Assembly: GCF_017303315.1 (NCBI RefSeq)
Contig: NZ_JAFKOI010000001.1
Coordinates: 186,001 to 250,000 of the forward strand
DNA length: 64,000 nucleotides
Direction of reading: 5' to 3'
DNA from: Bacillus sp. NTK071
Lineage (GTDB): Bacteria > Bacillota > Bacilli > Bacillales > Guptibacillaceae
Part shown: one piece after another, positions 34,525 through 43,770 of the stretch
Layout: the number at the start of each line of letters is the position of its first letter
Numbering within the stretch: the first letter of the stretch is position 1
The notes under the pieces: model-generated
Databases searched by the model: none
Told to the model about the DNA's origin: nothing
The model's input: the letters and a program-made list of their open reading frames with translations, nothing else
Program-made: the position numbers and the translations under genes

Positions 34525-34662
34525 TTTAAAAGATCTTTTCGTAAGGCTTTTTCGTGACTTTATTGCAATATTGAGCACCTTTACAACAATCTTAAAAAAA
34601 GCACTTTATTCTTAAGCGTTGTTGTTTATAAAAGAGATTTTGGATAAAAACTACACTTCGTT
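34525..34662. other. Gene-free spacer left of the repeat
   Basis: No coding region, promoter or terminator that I can support, apart from the small AT-rich palindrome at its left end. Together with the repeat, the opposing terminator and the structured RNA it makes up the 480-base gap before rsmD. Confidence 0.5.
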
Positions 34663-34731
34663 GTTGATTGTAGCGGAAGGAGGCTCATCGCCCGCCCCGC
34701 GGAAAGCGAACATCCTGGAGCGGAAATCAAC
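34663..34731. repeat. Truncated GC-rich Bacillaceae interspersed repeat
   Basis: GTTGATT (34663-34669) and AATCAAC (34725-34731) bound a 69-bp GC-rich segment containing GGAGGCTCATCGCCCGCCCC and GCGGAAAGCGA. From memory this is the end part of a high-copy, roughly 130-bp non-coding repeat found in many Bacillus-group genomes. Its base composition differs sharply from the flanks. Confidence 0.75.
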
Positions 34732-34749
34732 TACCACTTAGCCATGTAA

Positions 34750-34787
34750 TAAACAAAAAATACCCGCAGGAAATACTTCCTGCGGGT
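34750..34787 (-). terminator. Minus-strand terminator facing away from rsmD
   Basis: A perfect 11-bp stem ACCCGCAGGAA/TTCCTGCGGGT (34762-34772 and 34777-34787) with a four-base loop. On the minus strand it is followed by ATTTTTTGTTT; on the plus strand there is no T tract. It would end a leftward transcript arising between here and rsmD, where no conventional gene lies. Confidence 0.7.
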
Positions 34788-34925
34788 GCCTTAAGCCGTT
34801 AAGCTAAGGCAATGGGAGAGGAGAAACCGGAGGAAGATCTTATGGGGAAACGTAAGTCTTCTCCGTGGTAGCAGCACTGTTAACCTGAAACGATGCTGCT
34901 ACGTTTAGTATCGCCATCAACTTTC
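34788..34925 (+). ncRNA. Structured RNA upstream of rsmD (ylbH leader candidate)
   Basis: Three hairpins follow in a row: GCCTTAAGC/GCTAAGGC (34788-34810); GGAGGAAGATCTTATG paired with CGTAAGTCTTCTCC (about 34829-34864, two bulges); and GTAGCAGCA/TGCTGCTAC (about 34868-34902). They lie 80-220 bases before rsmD, whose B. subtilis name is ylbH. A ylbH leader motif is known from comparative work on Bacillus. I infer identity from position and structure only. The strand is uncertain because the adjoining terminator points leftwards. A tiny ORF (34842-34871) lies inside. Confidence 0.6.
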
Positions 34926-35005
34926 GGTTTATACATTGATTTTAGCTTTCCCTTTTTTTGTGGTAGGATAAGTAGGAATATGGAATGGATAAGGTTGTGA
35001 GAGAG

Positions 35006-36095
<1,090 letters not shown>

Positions 36096-36127
36096 TACCT
36101 AAAGAACTTAATGGCGTATAAGAATAA

Positions 36128-37342
36128 CTAGCCGATTGTGCGACTTCTCCTAAAAGTCATCACAATAAAGATGACTAAGAATAAACATGTGATCCACGGA
36201 CCTGTTTGTTGAAAAAAGAAGTACAGTGTTTCTGACAAGGTAAGTGGATCATTCCTATGGAAGACTGGAAGAGTCACTTTACCTGAAGACAAGAGGTTAA
36301 TGTATATTGGCTTCCAAAGTGCTAATGTAAGAATAGCAGCAAATCCGCCATGGAGCAGTCGTGCAAAGAAGAAAGGTTTGAAACGGATATCAGTATCTGC
36401 CAGTATACTTGCTACTTGAGCCTGAACAGAGAATCCATTGAAAGCGAGAATGAAGCTTGTAATCATAGCTTGGGCTAGGAGCGGTGCTGTGCTCTCGCTT
36501 GAAAGTCTACTCCCAAGCGTAATCTCGAATAGTCCTGATAGAAGTGGAATATCCAATTCTGGAGGGAGCTGTAAAAGTATCAGGGCTGTCCTTAGAATAC
36601 CAGCAAGAAATGCTGCCACACCAATAACGCCAATTAATTCATTGAGCACAGAAAATAAAATTATGAAGCCTCCAACCATAAGAAGGGTTTTGATTGATGA
36701 GTGGACAGCATCGCCCATCATTTTACCGAATGGACGATTATCAGTTACTCTTGTTTCATGAAGTGCTACAAAGGCTTGGGTGACTCTAGACTGGTTAGAG
36801 CGTTTCATGTCTCTATATTCTCTTTCTTCAGGGTGATGAAAGCGCATGACGAGACCTACGAGAATATTGCCAGCATAATGAGCAGCAGCAAGAATCACAC
36901 CGAGTGCAGGATTATGGAAGAAGCCTACAGCAACTGCAGCGAAAATAAATAGAGGATTTGAACAGTTCGTAAATGATACGAGCCGTTCTCCTTCAATCGC
37001 TGTGATGTCTTTATTAAGCCGAAGGTGGGCAGTGTATTTAGCTCCTGCAGGAAAGCCTGAGGCGATTCCCATAGCCAGTACAAATGCTCCAGCACCAGGT
37101 ACACGAAAAAGCGGTCTCATTAATGGTTCTAACAAAATACCAATAAAGCGGACTACCCCGATACTTATGAGAAGTTCAGAAATGATAAAAAAGGGTAATA
37201 AAGAAGGAAAAACAATATTCCACCACATTGAAAGGCCACTATTTGAAGCCTCAAGTGTATGTTCAGGAAATAATATGACGGCGAGAGCAACGACCGTTAC
37301 AGACGTTGCAAGCAATAATGTTTTTACCACTTGAACGTTCAC
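36128..37342 (-). CDS. ylbJ: Sporulation integral membrane protein YlbJ
   Basis: A 404-residue polytopic protein with nucleoside-recognition (Gate) domains, for example SGFPAGAKYTAHLRLNKD. In B. subtilis ylbJ is expressed under sigma E in the mother cell and is needed for heat-resistant spores. The start is GTG 37342, nine bases after GGGAGG. It stands divergent from ylbK; a sigma-E-like promoter lies upstream. Confidence 0.92.
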   Translation of the reverse strand: MNVQVVKTLLLATSVTVVALAVILFPEHTLEASNSGLSMWWNIVFPSLLPFFIISELLISIGVVRFIGILLEPLMRPLFRVPGAGAFVLAMGIASGFPAGAKYTAHLRLNKDITAIEGERLVSFTNCSNPLFIFAAVAVGFFHNPALGVILAAAHYAGNILVGLVMRFHHPEEREYRDMKRSNQSRVTQAFVALHETRVTDNRPFGKMMGDAVHSSIKTLLMVGGFIILFSVLNELIGVIGVAAFLAGILRTALILLQLPPELDIPLLSGLFEITLGSRLSSESTAPLLAQAMITSFILAFNGFSVQAQVASILADTDIRFKPFFFARLLHGGFAAILTLALWKPIYINLLSSGKVTLPVFHRNDPLTLSETLYFFFQQTGPWITCLFLVIFIVMTFRRSRTIG

Positions 37343-37400
37343 AGAGGCATTCCTCCCAAAGGCGTAATTCCATTAATAAACCTGTCCGATAATTAAAATA

Positions 37401-37429
37401 TACGTATGTGTGGAACAATTAGACCATAT
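37401..37429 (-). promoter_or_regulatory. Possible sigma-E promoter of ylbJ
   Basis: Read leftwards: an ATA core at 37429-37427, then an 18-base spacer, then CATACGTA at 37408-37401, similar to the sigma-E -10 CATACAAT. The match is partial and the spacer is long, so this rests mainly on the known sigma-E control of ylbJ. Confidence 0.3.
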
Positions 37430-37462
37430 GATTAAGCAGGGATAGACAGGGAGGCATTCATG

Positions 37463-38251
37463 ATGAATCGTCCTAAAATTGGGTTGGCACTTGGTTCCGG
37501 TGGTGCGAGAGGATTCGCCCATCTCGGTGTATTAAAAGTATTGATTCAGGAAAATATTCCCATAGACTATATTGCTGGAAGCAGTATGGGTTCGCTTGTA
37601 GGTGCTATTTACGGTGTGGGTCATGACGTAGATTCGATGGTTAAAATGGCATCCCTTTTCAAACGGAAATATTATTTGGACTTTACAGTTCCAAAGATGG
37701 GATTCATTGCAGGCAATAAAGTGAGAAGTTTAATTGAAACTCTAACACATGGAAAGCAAATAGAGGATCTATCGCCTCCCCTTGCAATCGTTGCTACAGA
37801 CATCATTAAAGGAGAAAAGGTCGTATTCAGGTCGGGTCCAGTTGCACAAGCAGTTCGAGCGAGTATTGCTATACCTGGTATATTAGTTCCAGAGCGGATT
37901 GGCGACCGCCTCCTTGTAGACGGGGGCGTCATTGACCGTGTGCCCGTTTCAGTCGCACGAGAGATGGGGGCAGATCTTGTTATAGCTGTTGACGTGTCAG
38001 ATGTGAAAAAGGAACCTGATGTCACATCAATTATTGACGTTATCATGCAGAGTATTGATATCATGCAAAATGAAATGGTTCGCTTACATGAAATCAACGC
38101 AGATATCATGATTAAACCCAGACTGGAATCATTTCAATCAAGGGCATTTACGAATGTGGTTGATATTATCAAAATAGGAGAGGAAGCAGCCTACCGCCAC
38201 CTTGATGAAATACATAAAGCGGTGGAGAATTGGAAGGAGCAGAATAAATGA
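37463..38251 (+). CDS. ylbK: Patatin-like phospholipase YlbK
   Basis: A 262-residue protein of the RssA/patatin family. It has the oxyanion loop GSGGARGFAHLG, the serine nucleophile motif GSSMG and the catalytic DGG in LLVDGGVIDRVP, so it is probably an active lipid acyl hydrolase. ATG 37463 is eight bases from GGGAGG; ATG 37460 is equally in frame but closer. The stop overlaps ylbL by four bases. Confidence 0.9.
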   Translation: MNRPKIGLALGSGGARGFAHLGVLKVLIQENIPIDYIAGSSMGSLVGAIYGVGHDVDSMVKMASLFKRKYYLDFTVPKMGFIAGNKVRSLIETLTHGKQIEDLSPPLAIVATDIIKGEKVVFRSGPVAQAVRASIAIPGILVPERIGDRLLVDGGVIDRVPVSVAREMGADLVIAVDVSDVKKEPDVTSIIDVIMQSIDIMQNEMVRLHEINADIMIKPRLESFQSRAFTNVVDIIKIGEEAAYRHLDEIHKAVENWKEQNK

Positions 38252-39276
38252 ACAGAGGCACCAAAAAATTTACTTTTATATGGGTCATGATTATTGTAGT
38301 AGTTGCAGCATTTACATTTATTGACCTTCCTTATTATGTCACTACCCCGGGAGAAGCTAGAGAATTAGATGAAGTTATTAAGGTCGAGGGGGGTTCAGAA
38401 GATAAAGGCGAATTTATGCTAACCACTGTCCGAGTAGGACAAGCGAACCTTATGCAGTATGTTTGGGCACAGTTCAATGAATACCATGAATTGATTCCTG
38501 AAGAATTAATTAAGCGTGAAGGTGAGACAGATGAGCAGTATCATCAACGACAGCTTGATGTAATGGCTAACTCTCAGACTAGTGCCACCATCGTTGCTTA
38601 TCAAGCTGCAGGAGAAGGGATAGAGGTTACAAATAACGGCGTTCTCGTAACGGGTATTATTGAGGGAATGCCTGCTGATGGCAAATTAGAAATTGGTGAT
38701 CTTATTACAAAGGTAGACGATAAAAACATCGAAACGACTGAGGAACTTCTCGATAAGCTAGGGACGTACAGTGAGTCAGAAACCGTAAATCTTACGTTCG
38801 ACCGTGAAGGGACTAAAAAAGAGATAGAAGTCGGTTTTTCTCCGTTTCCAGAGCCATATAACACGGAAAAAGGAAAAGTCGGTGTTGGTATTACAGGTCC
38901 AGTAACCTCAACATCGATCGAGACAGATCCACCAATCGATATTAAAACGGATCAAATTGGTGGTCCTTCAGCGGGACTGATGTTCTCATTAGAAATTTAT
39001 AATCAATTAACAAAAGAAGACTGGACAAAAGGGTATGAGATTGCTGGAACTGGAACGATTAATGAAAAGGGTGAAGTAGGTCCGATCGGTGGCATTAAAC
39101 AAAAAATTGTTGCGGCTGATTCGTCTGGAGCAGAAATATTCTTGGCACCTGTTGCCCATTCTAATTATGATGACGCAATGGAAGCTGCGAAAGATATAAA
39201 GACTGAAATGAAAATTGTACCGGTTGAAACGTTTCAGGATGCGATTGACTATTTAAAACAATTAAAAGCAGAATAA
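38248..39276 (+). CDS. ylbL: PDZ-Lon membrane protease YlbL (DdcP)
   Basis: A 342-residue protein with one N-terminal membrane segment (residues 10-26), a PDZ domain around residues 120-205 (NNGVLVTGIIEGMPADGKL) and a C-terminal Lon-type Ser-Lys protease domain. The serine lies in IGGPSAGLMF and the lysine in GGIKQKIVAA. In B. subtilis this protease helps clear the division inhibitor YneA after DNA damage. The ATG overlaps the ylbK stop (ATGA). Confidence 0.92.
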   Translation: MNRGTKKFTFIWVMIIVVVAAFTFIDLPYYVTTPGEARELDEVIKVEGGSEDKGEFMLTTVRVGQANLMQYVWAQFNEYHELIPEELIKREGETDEQYHQRQLDVMANSQTSATIVAYQAAGEGIEVTNNGVLVTGIIEGMPADGKLEIGDLITKVDDKNIETTEELLDKLGTYSESETVNLTFDREGTKKEIEVGFSPFPEPYNTEKGKVGVGITGPVTSTSIETDPPIDIKTDQIGGPSAGLMFSLEIYNQLTKEDWTKGYEIAGTGTINEKGEVGPIGGIKQKIVAADSSGAEIFLAPVAHSNYDDAMEAAKDIKTEMKIVPVETFQDAIDYLKQLKAE

Positions 39277-39281
39277 ATACA

Positions 39282-39327
39282 AAGCGCCGAGCAAGCATAT
39301 CGATAAGCTTGCTGGGCGCTTGTTTTT
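39282..39327 (+). terminator. Terminator after ylbL
   Basis: AAGCGCC-G-AGCAAGC pairs with GCTTGCT-G-GGCGCTT (one G/G mismatch), followed by GTTTTT. Confidence 0.85.
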
Positions 39328-39336
39328 ATAAGCATT

Positions 39337-40554
39337 CTAAAAAATGATTGGAGACATTTTATGTTCCTTCATAAGAAATTCTTCTTGATGCTCATCTGTG
39401 AAGCCAAGTGCATAAGCCTGACTCACACGTCTTTCAATCGTCAGAAAGGGATGATTGAATTGATTGATATTAGCAACAAGTGGAACAGGGAGAGAACTTT
39501 TTATCTCATTTAAATAAGCTCTACCCGTACTAGACATTCCAAGCAGTCTTAAGTATGGAGCTTTATCTCCTTCTAGTGCTGGTCTCATCTCGTCTTTCGT
39601 TGTATCTGTTAAGATGTGAAGCGCAAAACGTTGAATGCGTGTCCATGTATACCGTTTCGTTTTGACAGCTTCCATAAAGCTCTGAAAGGTAGGAGCTCTT
39701 TTGGCAATTGAGATAAGACGATTTTCGAGCCCTTCTTCAGCTTCATAAATTAAAGCGAGCTTCGATGGAGAGGTGGTTAATAGTTTATACCTTAGTAGGT
39801 GATAAAGTTTGTGCCACCCATGAAATGTGCGGTATGTATTCATGTAATGCTGTAGCTCTTTGTATGTAGGATCAGGTACATAAGATTGAATACTTTCAAG
39901 TGGACTACCTTTCGAAAGTAACTCGTGACGTATCCCAGTCGCACTTGCAATCTTTGTATCGGTCAGTTGCTGATCATGATAGCCGGCTTTTGTTCGAAGA
40001 ATTGTGGACGGTCTCATATGAGAATTTTGAGAATGAATCGCTTTGACATATTGAAAACCTAGAATGTTATTCGGTTGAGATAAATCAAGAACATCTTCAT
40101 GTCCATCCAAACTTTGAAAAGCAAGAGAGGATGCTTTCGGGTAGCTATTTCCTTCACCCATGAAATATTTAATACGCTCGTTGTATTCTTTCTCATGAGA
40201 ATCAATAAAAGAGACTGTGCTGAGAAATTCATGTATAGAACCAGACTCACTTCCAAAGCAAAGTTGGTCTACTCCCATTGAGGTAAGAAGTGAAACGGCT
40301 CCTTTTGCAAAGATTTCAGCTTTCTGGGTAGCATACACATAGGGAAGTTCAATCACGATATCGACACCATTTTGTAATGCCATGCGTGCCCTTGACCACT
40401 TATCAACAAGTGCAGGTTCTCCTCGCTGGAGAAAAGAGCCGCTCATTACAGCAATAACAACATCTGCATTTGTTGCATTTCTTGTTTCATTTAAATGATA
40501 GAGATGACCATTATGAAACGGATTGTATTCAACAATGACACCAGCAGTTTTCAT
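39337..40554 (-). CDS. tmcAL: tRNA(Met) cytidine acetate ligase TmcAL (YlbM)
   Basis: A 405-residue nucleotidyltransferase-like enzyme that activates acetate with ATP to acetylate C34 of elongator tRNA-Met, giving ac4C. The N-terminal EYNPFHNGHLYHL holds the HxGH motif, followed by VIAVMSGSFLQRGEPA. The start at 40554 is eight bases after AGAAAGGAG; the ORF remains open to 40605. It is divergent from ylbN and convergent with ylbL. Confidence 0.93.
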   Translation of the reverse strand: MKTAGVIVEYNPFHNGHLYHLNETRNATNADVVIAVMSGSFLQRGEPALVDKWSRARMALQNGVDIVIELPYVYATQKAEIFAKGAVSLLTSMGVDQLCFGSESGSIHEFLSTVSFIDSHEKEYNERIKYFMGEGNSYPKASSLAFQSLDGHEDVLDLSQPNNILGFQYVKAIHSQNSHMRPSTILRTKAGYHDQQLTDTKIASATGIRHELLSKGSPLESIQSYVPDPTYKELQHYMNTYRTFHGWHKLYHLLRYKLLTTSPSKLALIYEAEEGLENRLISIAKRAPTFQSFMEAVKTKRYTWTRIQRFALHILTDTTKDEMRPALEGDKAPYLRLLGMSSTGRAYLNEIKSSLPVPLVANINQFNHPFLTIERRVSQAYALGFTDEHQEEFLMKEHKMSPIIF

Positions 40555-40724
40555 GCAAATACTCCTTTCTGACAAATGATAATCGAGGATATAGGTAAAT
40601 AACAATCAGTTTATCCTCTACTAAATCATCTTCATTTTAATTAGTTGAATTCAGTGTTTTTACTCTGGTATGATTAAGAGTATACCAATAATCCTTCCAT
40701 AACAACTGGTGTAAAGAAAAAATA

Positions 40725-40753
40725 TTGACATTTACGTATTTTGTAGCTATAAT
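40725..40753 (+). promoter_or_regulatory. Consensus sigma-A promoter of ylbN-rpmF
   Basis: TTGACA at 40725-40730 and TATAAT at 40748-40753 with a 17-base spacer: a perfect consensus promoter. The start codon of ylbN is about 28 bases downstream. Confidence 0.93.
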
Positions 40754-40781
40754 ACTTTTGTTGCCTTGAGGTGATACACAG

Positions 40782-41318
40782 ATGAAATGGTCAATTGAAC
40801 AATTGAAGTCCTTTAAACTGAAAGGTCTTACAATTGACGAAGAAGTGAATGTAGAGGAACTGAAGGAACGTAATACGGATATCCGTGAAATTACGCCAGT
40901 TCATGTTACCGGTGAAACATCGTTTCACGGTAATAAGGTTACCTTTCATCTAACAGTGAAAGGCAAAATGGTTCTTCCATGTGCCAATACACTTGAAGAT
41001 GTAGATTTTCCGTTCGTACTTCGCCCAATGGAGACATTTGTGCTTGAAGCAAACACAAATGGCGTTGATTTTGAAGTGGAAGATGAAGAAATTCATCAAG
41101 TTTCGGGAAATACGGTTGACTTAGTTCCGTATATTAAGGAAAATATACTTTTGGAGATTCCGATTCGAGTAGTGAAATATAGCTCTGAATCAGAAGAAAT
41201 GCCAAAAAAATCCGGTAATGGATGGGATGTTATTACACGCGAGCAGCCGAAAGAAAAGGTTGATCCTCGTATGGCCGGTTTAGCTGATTTTTTCAATAAG
41301 GAAAATGAAGATAAATAA
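40782..41318 (+). CDS. ylbN: DUF177 protein YlbN (YceD-like)
   Basis: A 178-residue DUF177 protein, conserved immediately before rpmF in most bacteria. The family is linked to 23S rRNA / L32 accumulation. Segments such as VTGETSFHGNKVTFHLTVKGKM and DLVPYIKENILLEIP are typical, and the C-terminus ends in DPRMAGLADFFNKE. The ATG follows GAGGTGATACACAG. It is cotranscribed with rpmF from a consensus promoter. Confidence 0.92.
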   Translation: MKWSIEQLKSFKLKGLTIDEEVNVEELKERNTDIREITPVHVTGETSFHGNKVTFHLTVKGKMVLPCANTLEDVDFPFVLRPMETFVLEANTNGVDFEVEDEEIHQVSGNTVDLVPYIKENILLEIPIRVVKYSSESEEMPKKSGNGWDVITREQPKEKVDPRMAGLADFFNKENEDK

Positions 41319-41371
41319 TCGGTAGATATAACTTCCATGTAATTAGTTAACTTTTTAAGGAGGTGGAAACA

Positions 41372-41545
41372 ATGGCAGTACCAGCTAGAAGAACTTCTAA
41401 AACGCGTAAAAATAAGCGTCGTACTCATTATAAATTAGAAGTACCAGGAATGGTAAAATGCCCTAATTGCGGCGAATTCAAACTTTCTCACCGTGTTTGT
41501 AAAGAGTGTGGAAATTACAAAGGTGAGAACGTAGTAAGCAAGTAA
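41372..41545 (+). CDS. rpmF: 50S ribosomal protein L32
   Basis: A 57-residue ribosomal protein with basic N-terminal [17 protein letters not shown] and a four-cysteine zinc ribbon, [18 protein letters not shown]. It is the zinc-binding (C+) form. The ATG follows AAGGAGGTGG; three extra codons upstream are in frame but contain the ribosome binding site. A strong terminator follows. Confidence 0.97.
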   Translation: MAVPARRTSKTRKNKRRTHYKLEVPGMVKCPNCGEFKLSHRVCKECGNYKGENVVSK

Positions 41546-41552
41546 TTCAGTG

Positions 41553-41583
41553 AAACAGAGAGAGAAATCTCTCTGTTTTTTTT
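41553..41583 (+). terminator. Terminator after rpmF
   Basis: ACAGAGAGA pairs with TCTCTCTGT around GAAA, followed by a long T run. Confidence 0.93.
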
Positions 41584-41610
41584 ATACCTAATTTTAGCAG
41601 GAGGTACATT

Positions 41611-42384
41611 ATGTCCAGTCTATTAGAGGTAAGAAGAGATGGAGCTGCTATTCTTACAATAAACCGTTCTGAGCAGAGGAATGCCATCAACTATGATGTG
41701 ATGGGTGAAATGTTAGAAGCTATCAGTAGAGCTGAGGATGATCCGTCTGTAAGCTATATCGTTGTGACTGGAAGTGGAGAGCGGGCTTTTTGTAGTGGAG
41801 GAGATGTTCGTGACTTTTACGATTTGAGAACAGAGGAAGAAGCCTATCCGATGCTGAGGAAGATGGGAGACGTGCTAGAACGTCTGTTTTTTTGTAAGAA
41901 ACCGACAGTGGCGCTACTAAATGGTCATGCTGTTGGTGGAGGTTCAGAGCTTGCTATTGCTTGTGATTATCGTATTTCAAGAAGGGATGTACAAGTTGGG
42001 TTTATACAAGGCTCAATAGGGTTAACAACAGGTTGGGGCGGAACTGTATATGCACTTGAACGAATGAGTGCAGATCATGCACTTCAGATGTTAATGAGCG
42101 CAGATCGATATTCGGCAGATGAAGCATTGAAGAAAGGCTATATTACATACATAACAACAACAGCTAACTGGCAGTCGGAAGCCTATGAGTATATAAGTAA
42201 TCTTTTCAAGAGATCTTCACCGATACTTTCTTCTTATAAGATGTACTGGTTGAATCGACTAGATGAAGGTAAAATCCGTGAGAGAATTGAGCAGGAAATT
42301 AGAAATTGTGCCATACTCTGGGCAAAAGATGAGCACCATACAGCTGTTGAGGCATTTCTGAATAAAAAGAACAAACAATCTTAA
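41611..42384 (+). CDS. Enoyl-CoA hydratase/isomerase (crotonase) family protein
   Basis: A 257-residue crotonase-fold protein. The CoA/oxyanion segments are AFCSGGDVRDF near residue 62 and NGHAVGGGSELAIACDYRI near residue 109. The catalytic region reads GFIQGSIGLTTGWGGT, where classical hydratases have a glutamate in a PEV/PGAGG context. The WGG form reminds me of ethylmalonyl-CoA decarboxylase-type relatives, so beta-oxidation hydratase activity is doubtful. It lies 1.4 kb upstream of an acyl-CoA carboxylase operon. The ATG follows AGGAGG. Confidence 0.8.
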   Translation: MSSLLEVRRDGAAILTINRSEQRNAINYDVMGEMLEAISRAEDDPSVSYIVVTGSGERAFCSGGDVRDFYDLRTEEEAYPMLRKMGDVLERLFFCKKPTVALLNGHAVGGGSELAIACDYRISRRDVQVGFIQGSIGLTTGWGGTVYALERMSADHALQMLMSADRYSADEALKKGYITYITTTANWQSEAYEYISNLFKRSSPILSSYKMYWLNRLDEGKIRERIEQEIRNCAILWAKDEHHTAVEAFLNKKNKQS

Positions 42385-42471
42385 TAAATTACCTATTTTT
42401 AAAATCTGAAAGTCTACTATATCTATCAAATGCATAAGATGACTGTAAAACGGTTATTGGGGGGATTGTTA

Positions 42472-43035
42472 TTGGTACCAATTCGCCAGGATGCATGGTC
42501 AAAAGATGAAGATGTTCTACTAGCAGAGGTCGTATTACGTCATATTAGAGAAGCGAGTACACAACTAGCAGCGTTTGAAGAAGTGGGGAAGAAGTTGTCA
42601 CGAACGCCTGCTGCTTGTGGCTTTAGATGGAATTCATTGATTCGAAAGCAATATGAAGCTGCGATTGCACTTGCTAAAAAGCAGCGGAAAGAGCAAAAGA
42701 AAAGCCAGCCAGAGAATAAACAAGAAATGGCATGTGAAGATCAAAGCATGGATTTCATTAATGAAGCCATTGATTTACTCATTAAGTCCAAATCTTATCT
42801 ATCTAAAGTAGCTAAAAATGAGTCTTCATTACAAGAGACTCTTGCAGAAAATCTACAGCTTAAACAGCATCTTCATCAGCTAGAGAAAGAGTATATGACT
42901 GTTCAGGAAGATTACCAATCATTATTAGAGATTATGGAGAAGGCAAGAAAGATGGTCATTTTCCAGGAAGAAGATCAGGGAAGTATGCGTTTTCAGATGG
43001 ATGCTAATGGAAATTTAGAGAAGGTAAAAAAATAG
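42472..43035 (+). CDS. gerR: RsfA-family sporulation regulator GerR (YlbO)
   Basis: A 187-residue transcription factor. A Myb/SANT-like helix-turn-helix (RQDAWSKDEDVLLAEVVLRHI to FRWNSLIRKQY, residues 5-62) is followed by a charged linker and a C-terminal coiled coil. GerR acts in the mother cell under sigma E, switching off early sigma-E genes and helping spore coat gene expression. TTG 42472 is the start, about seven bases after GGGGGGA; the upstream ATG at 42430 lacks a site. It is convergent with ylbP. Confidence 0.9.
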   Translation: MVPIRQDAWSKDEDVLLAEVVLRHIREASTQLAAFEEVGKKLSRTPAACGFRWNSLIRKQYEAAIALAKKQRKEQKKSQPENKQEMACEDQSMDFINEAIDLLIKSKSYLSKVAKNESSLQETLAENLQLKQHLHQLEKEYMTVQEDYQSLLEIMEKARKMVIFQEEDQGSMRFQMDANGNLEKVKK

Positions 43036-43065
43036 GAGCTGCCCGACGTGGGCGGCTCCTATTTC
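43033..43065. terminator. Terminator between gerR and ylbP
   Basis: TAGGAGCTGCCC pairs with GGGCGGCTCCTA (one mismatch) around GACGT, with a short T run. It overlaps the gerR stop. Confidence 0.78.
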
Positions 43066-43071
43066 CTTTAG

Positions 43072-43545
43072 TTACTCCTGTTCTGAAACACCTTCCGGGT
43101 ACCACACATATGGATTTTCCCCACGATCACGTTCAGGATGATACGTAACGGCTTCAAACCCCATCTTCTCCCAAAACTCTGCAGAGCCCTGCCTAGCATT
43201 TGTTTTCACTGGAACATTAAATGTTTTAGCGAAATTAACAAGTGTGGAACCGTAAGAACGGTTGTGATATTGCGGAAGCACTTCAAGCTTCCAAAGTTCA
43301 AGGTAATCCTGTGGAGGATCGAAATAGCGATCGTACTTCCCATCAATGCGATATAGGCTCATTCTAGCCACGAGCGTGTCTCCAAAATAAATTCCATAGA
43401 ATGGAGATTCACTGTCATTTTCAATAATATTGTCCTGTAAATCTTCCATCATGGAAAGCTCTTGAATACCAAACTCTTTAAATTTCTTAAACTCTTCTAG
43501 AGTTTTGTAATTGATTACAAGTGGACGAACTGTCAAGTCTACCAT
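43072..43545 (-). CDS. ylbP: GNAT acetyltransferase YlbP
   Basis: A 157-residue GNAT-fold protein (LWKLEVLPQYHNRSYGSTLVNFAK around residue 93 as the acetyl-CoA motif; C-terminal EFWEKMGFEAV). Position next to gerR and the opening VDLTVRPLVINYKTLEEF fit YlbP. The acceptor is unknown. ATG 43545 follows GGAGGGGG with six bases between; ATG 43560 lies in front of that site. Confidence 0.88.
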   Translation of the reverse strand: MVDLTVRPLVINYKTLEEFKKFKEFGIQELSMMEDLQDNIIENDSESPFYGIYFGDTLVARMSLYRIDGKYDRYFDPPQDYLELWKLEVLPQYHNRSYGSTLVNFAKTFNVPVKTNARQGSAEFWEKMGFEAVTYHPERDRGENPYVWYPEGVSEQE

Positions 43546-43770
43546 AGCGGCCCCCTCCAAAAATTGCTTTTTGTCGTATCTGTGGTGAAATAAATAGAAT
43601 CTTCACTATTCTATTATACCTGAAAACGCTAAACTTTTCTTCATTTCGAAAAACAAAGTCTAAAACGAATAATTTGAATATTTGTTGAAACGTGATGCTC
43701 ATTTAATGATATGATAAATGTAAGGGTTTTCAACCCATCAATTTGTTAGTGTTATGAGAGGAGCGAAAAC

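Noticed and set aside
43676-43707. Sigma-E-like promoter (GAATATT ... CATTTAAT) before the carboxylase operon
   Set aside because: The spacer of 17 bases and two mismatches in the -10 make it no better than chance; a weak sigma-A-like alternative overlaps it.
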